Origin: Limimaricola litoreus
GTDB lineage: Bacteria; Pseudomonadota; Alphaproteobacteria; Rhodobacterales; Rhodobacteraceae
DNA length: 47,316 nucleotides
Direction: 5' to 3'
Assembly (NCBI RefSeq): GCF_024159025.1
Contig: NZ_JAMYXC010000215.1
Coordinates: forward strand, 1-47,316
In this document: positions 46,591 through 47,316 of the stretch, one piece after another
How the letters are laid out: every line of letters starts with the position of its first letter
Numbering within the stretch: the stretch's first letter is position 1
Notes under the pieces: model-generated
The model's input: only the letters and a program-made list of their open reading frames with translations
Databases searched by the model: none
Told to the model about the DNA's origin: nothing
Translations under genes and position numbers: made by a program

Positions 46591-47316
46591 CGCCGTCATC
46601 ATCGGCGGCGGTCCGGGCGGTGCCTCGACCGCGATCGGGCTGGCGCGCGCGGGGCGGCGCGTGGCTCTGATCGAGCGCGCCGCGTTTCCCCGGCGCAAGG
46701 TCTGCGGCGAGTTCATCTCCTCGGCCAGCCGTCCCGTTCTCGACGCCCTCGGCGTCGCCGAAAGCTGGGACGCCGCCGCGGGTCCCGAGATCCGGCGACT
46801 GGCCCTGTTCATGGGCGAACGTGTGGTGACGGCACCGATGCCCGCCTCCGGCGGGCCGGGCCGCGGCCTGGGGCGCGACGTGCTCGACGGGTTGCTGCTC
46901 GATCAGGCCCGACGCTGTGGCGTCGAGGTCTTTCAGCCCTGCCGCGCCACGGGCTTCGACCGGGTTGGGGCGGGCCACGCGGTCGCGCTGGACACGCCGC
47001 AGGGGGACAGGACGCTCGCCGCCCCGGTGCTGGTCGCGGCGCATGGCTCGTGGGATCGTGGCCCCCTCCTCACCCAGGCCACCAAAAGCCACGCCCCCCA
47101 TGACCTGCTCGGCTTCAAGGCGCATTTCCTGAACAGCGGTCTCGATGCGGAGCTGATGCCGCTTCTGTCCTTTCCGGGCGGTTATGGCGGCATGGTGCGG
47201 GTCGACGGCGGGCGCGTCTCGATCTCCTGCTGCATCCGGCGCGACGCGTTGCAGGGCCTGCGGCAACCGGGCCAGGCTGCGGGCGATGCGCTCGAGACGC
47301 ATTTGGCGCGCTCCTG
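46580..47316 (+). CDS. FAD-dependent oxidoreductase/hydroxylase (C-terminus off right edge)
   Basis: The first 245 residues are visible. HDAVIIGGGPGGASTAIGLARAG is the FAD-binding Rossmann motif, and ERAAFPRRKVCGEFISSASRPVLDALG is shared by geranylgeranyl-reductase, halogenase and PHBH-type monooxygenase flavoproteins. GLGRDVLDGLLLDQARRCGVEV follows as in that superfamily. The visible part does not show a tryptophan-halogenase signature (WxWxIP would lie further on). Position after PKS and methyltransferase suggests ring hydroxylation, like SrsC. GGGGAG precedes ATG 46580, 11 bp inside the methyltransferase gene. Confidence 0.85.
   Translation, partial: MTHDAVIIGGGPGGASTAIGLARAGRRVALIERAAFPRRKVCGEFISSASRPVLDALGVAESWDAAAGPEIRRLALFMGERVVTAPMPASGGPGRGLGRDVLDGLLLDQARRCGVEVFQPCRATGFDRVGAGHAVALDTPQGDRTLAAPVLVAAHGSWDRGPLLTQATKSHAPHDLLGFKAHFLNSGLDAELMPLLSFPGGYGGMVRVDGGRVSISCCIRRDALQGLRQPGQAAGDALETHLARS

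Overview
The window is very GC-rich and carries densely packed metabolic operons of a type common in Rhodobacterales (Alphaproteobacteria). The taxon is inferred from gene families and layouts: a PccR-like regulator beside pccB/pccA/mcm, a split inositol locus, PotFGHI next to glutamylpolyamine genes, and an Agrobacterium-type oxidative uronate pathway. No function was tested by database search. No tRNA, rRNA, CRISPR array or intact insertion sequence was seen.

Layout. (1) 1-6361: a ScfR/PccR-type regulator (minus, cut by the left edge) diverges from propionyl-CoA carboxylase pccB-pccA and methylmalonyl-CoA mutase, which take propionyl-CoA to succinyl-CoA (the epimerase is not in the window). 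(2) 6394-20694: an inositol catabolism and uptake locus. A minus-strand arm encodes inositol 2-dehydrogenase, a class II aldolase, IolB, IolC and IolD. A plus-strand arm encodes a Gfo/Idh oxidoreductase, IolE, a second Gfo/Idh oxidoreductase and a PhyH-type dioxygenase. Then come a LacI-family regulator (minus) and a three-gene ABC importer (plus). Two near-identical palindromes, at 12012 and 17668, mark the two divergent promoters. (3) 20889-25501: a MarR regulator, membrane fusion protein and RND pump operon. (4) 25502-26580: an acyl-CoA dehydrogenase scar, then a Crp/Fnr-like regulator. (5) 26620-36548: a GntR regulator and a polyamine operon (glutamylpolyamine synthetase and oxidase, PotF/G/H/I importer, agmatinase-family ureohydrolase, class III aminotransferase). 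(6) 36633-40617: an oxidative hexuronate module (kdgD, galactarolactone cycloisomerase, FadR-type regulator, uronate dehydrogenase) with A+T-rich operator-like repeats and a 28-codon cysteine-containing leader ORF that overlaps the udh start. (7) 40618-41751: a deletion scar joining two gene remnants, then an SDR. (8) 41724-47316: a biosynthetic cluster. A 930-residue adenylation-carrier-reductase protein diverges from a type III polyketide synthase, a methyltransferase and an FAD-dependent oxidoreductase that runs off the right edge.

The most unusual parts are the biosynthetic cluster at the right end, the udh leader ORF with mutually exclusive hairpins, and the dioxygenase embedded in the inositol regulon. 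Many operon joints use 1-4 nt stop/start overlaps. Several operon ends, and the gaps after both solute-binding-protein genes, carry GC-rich perfect hairpins without a T-tract.
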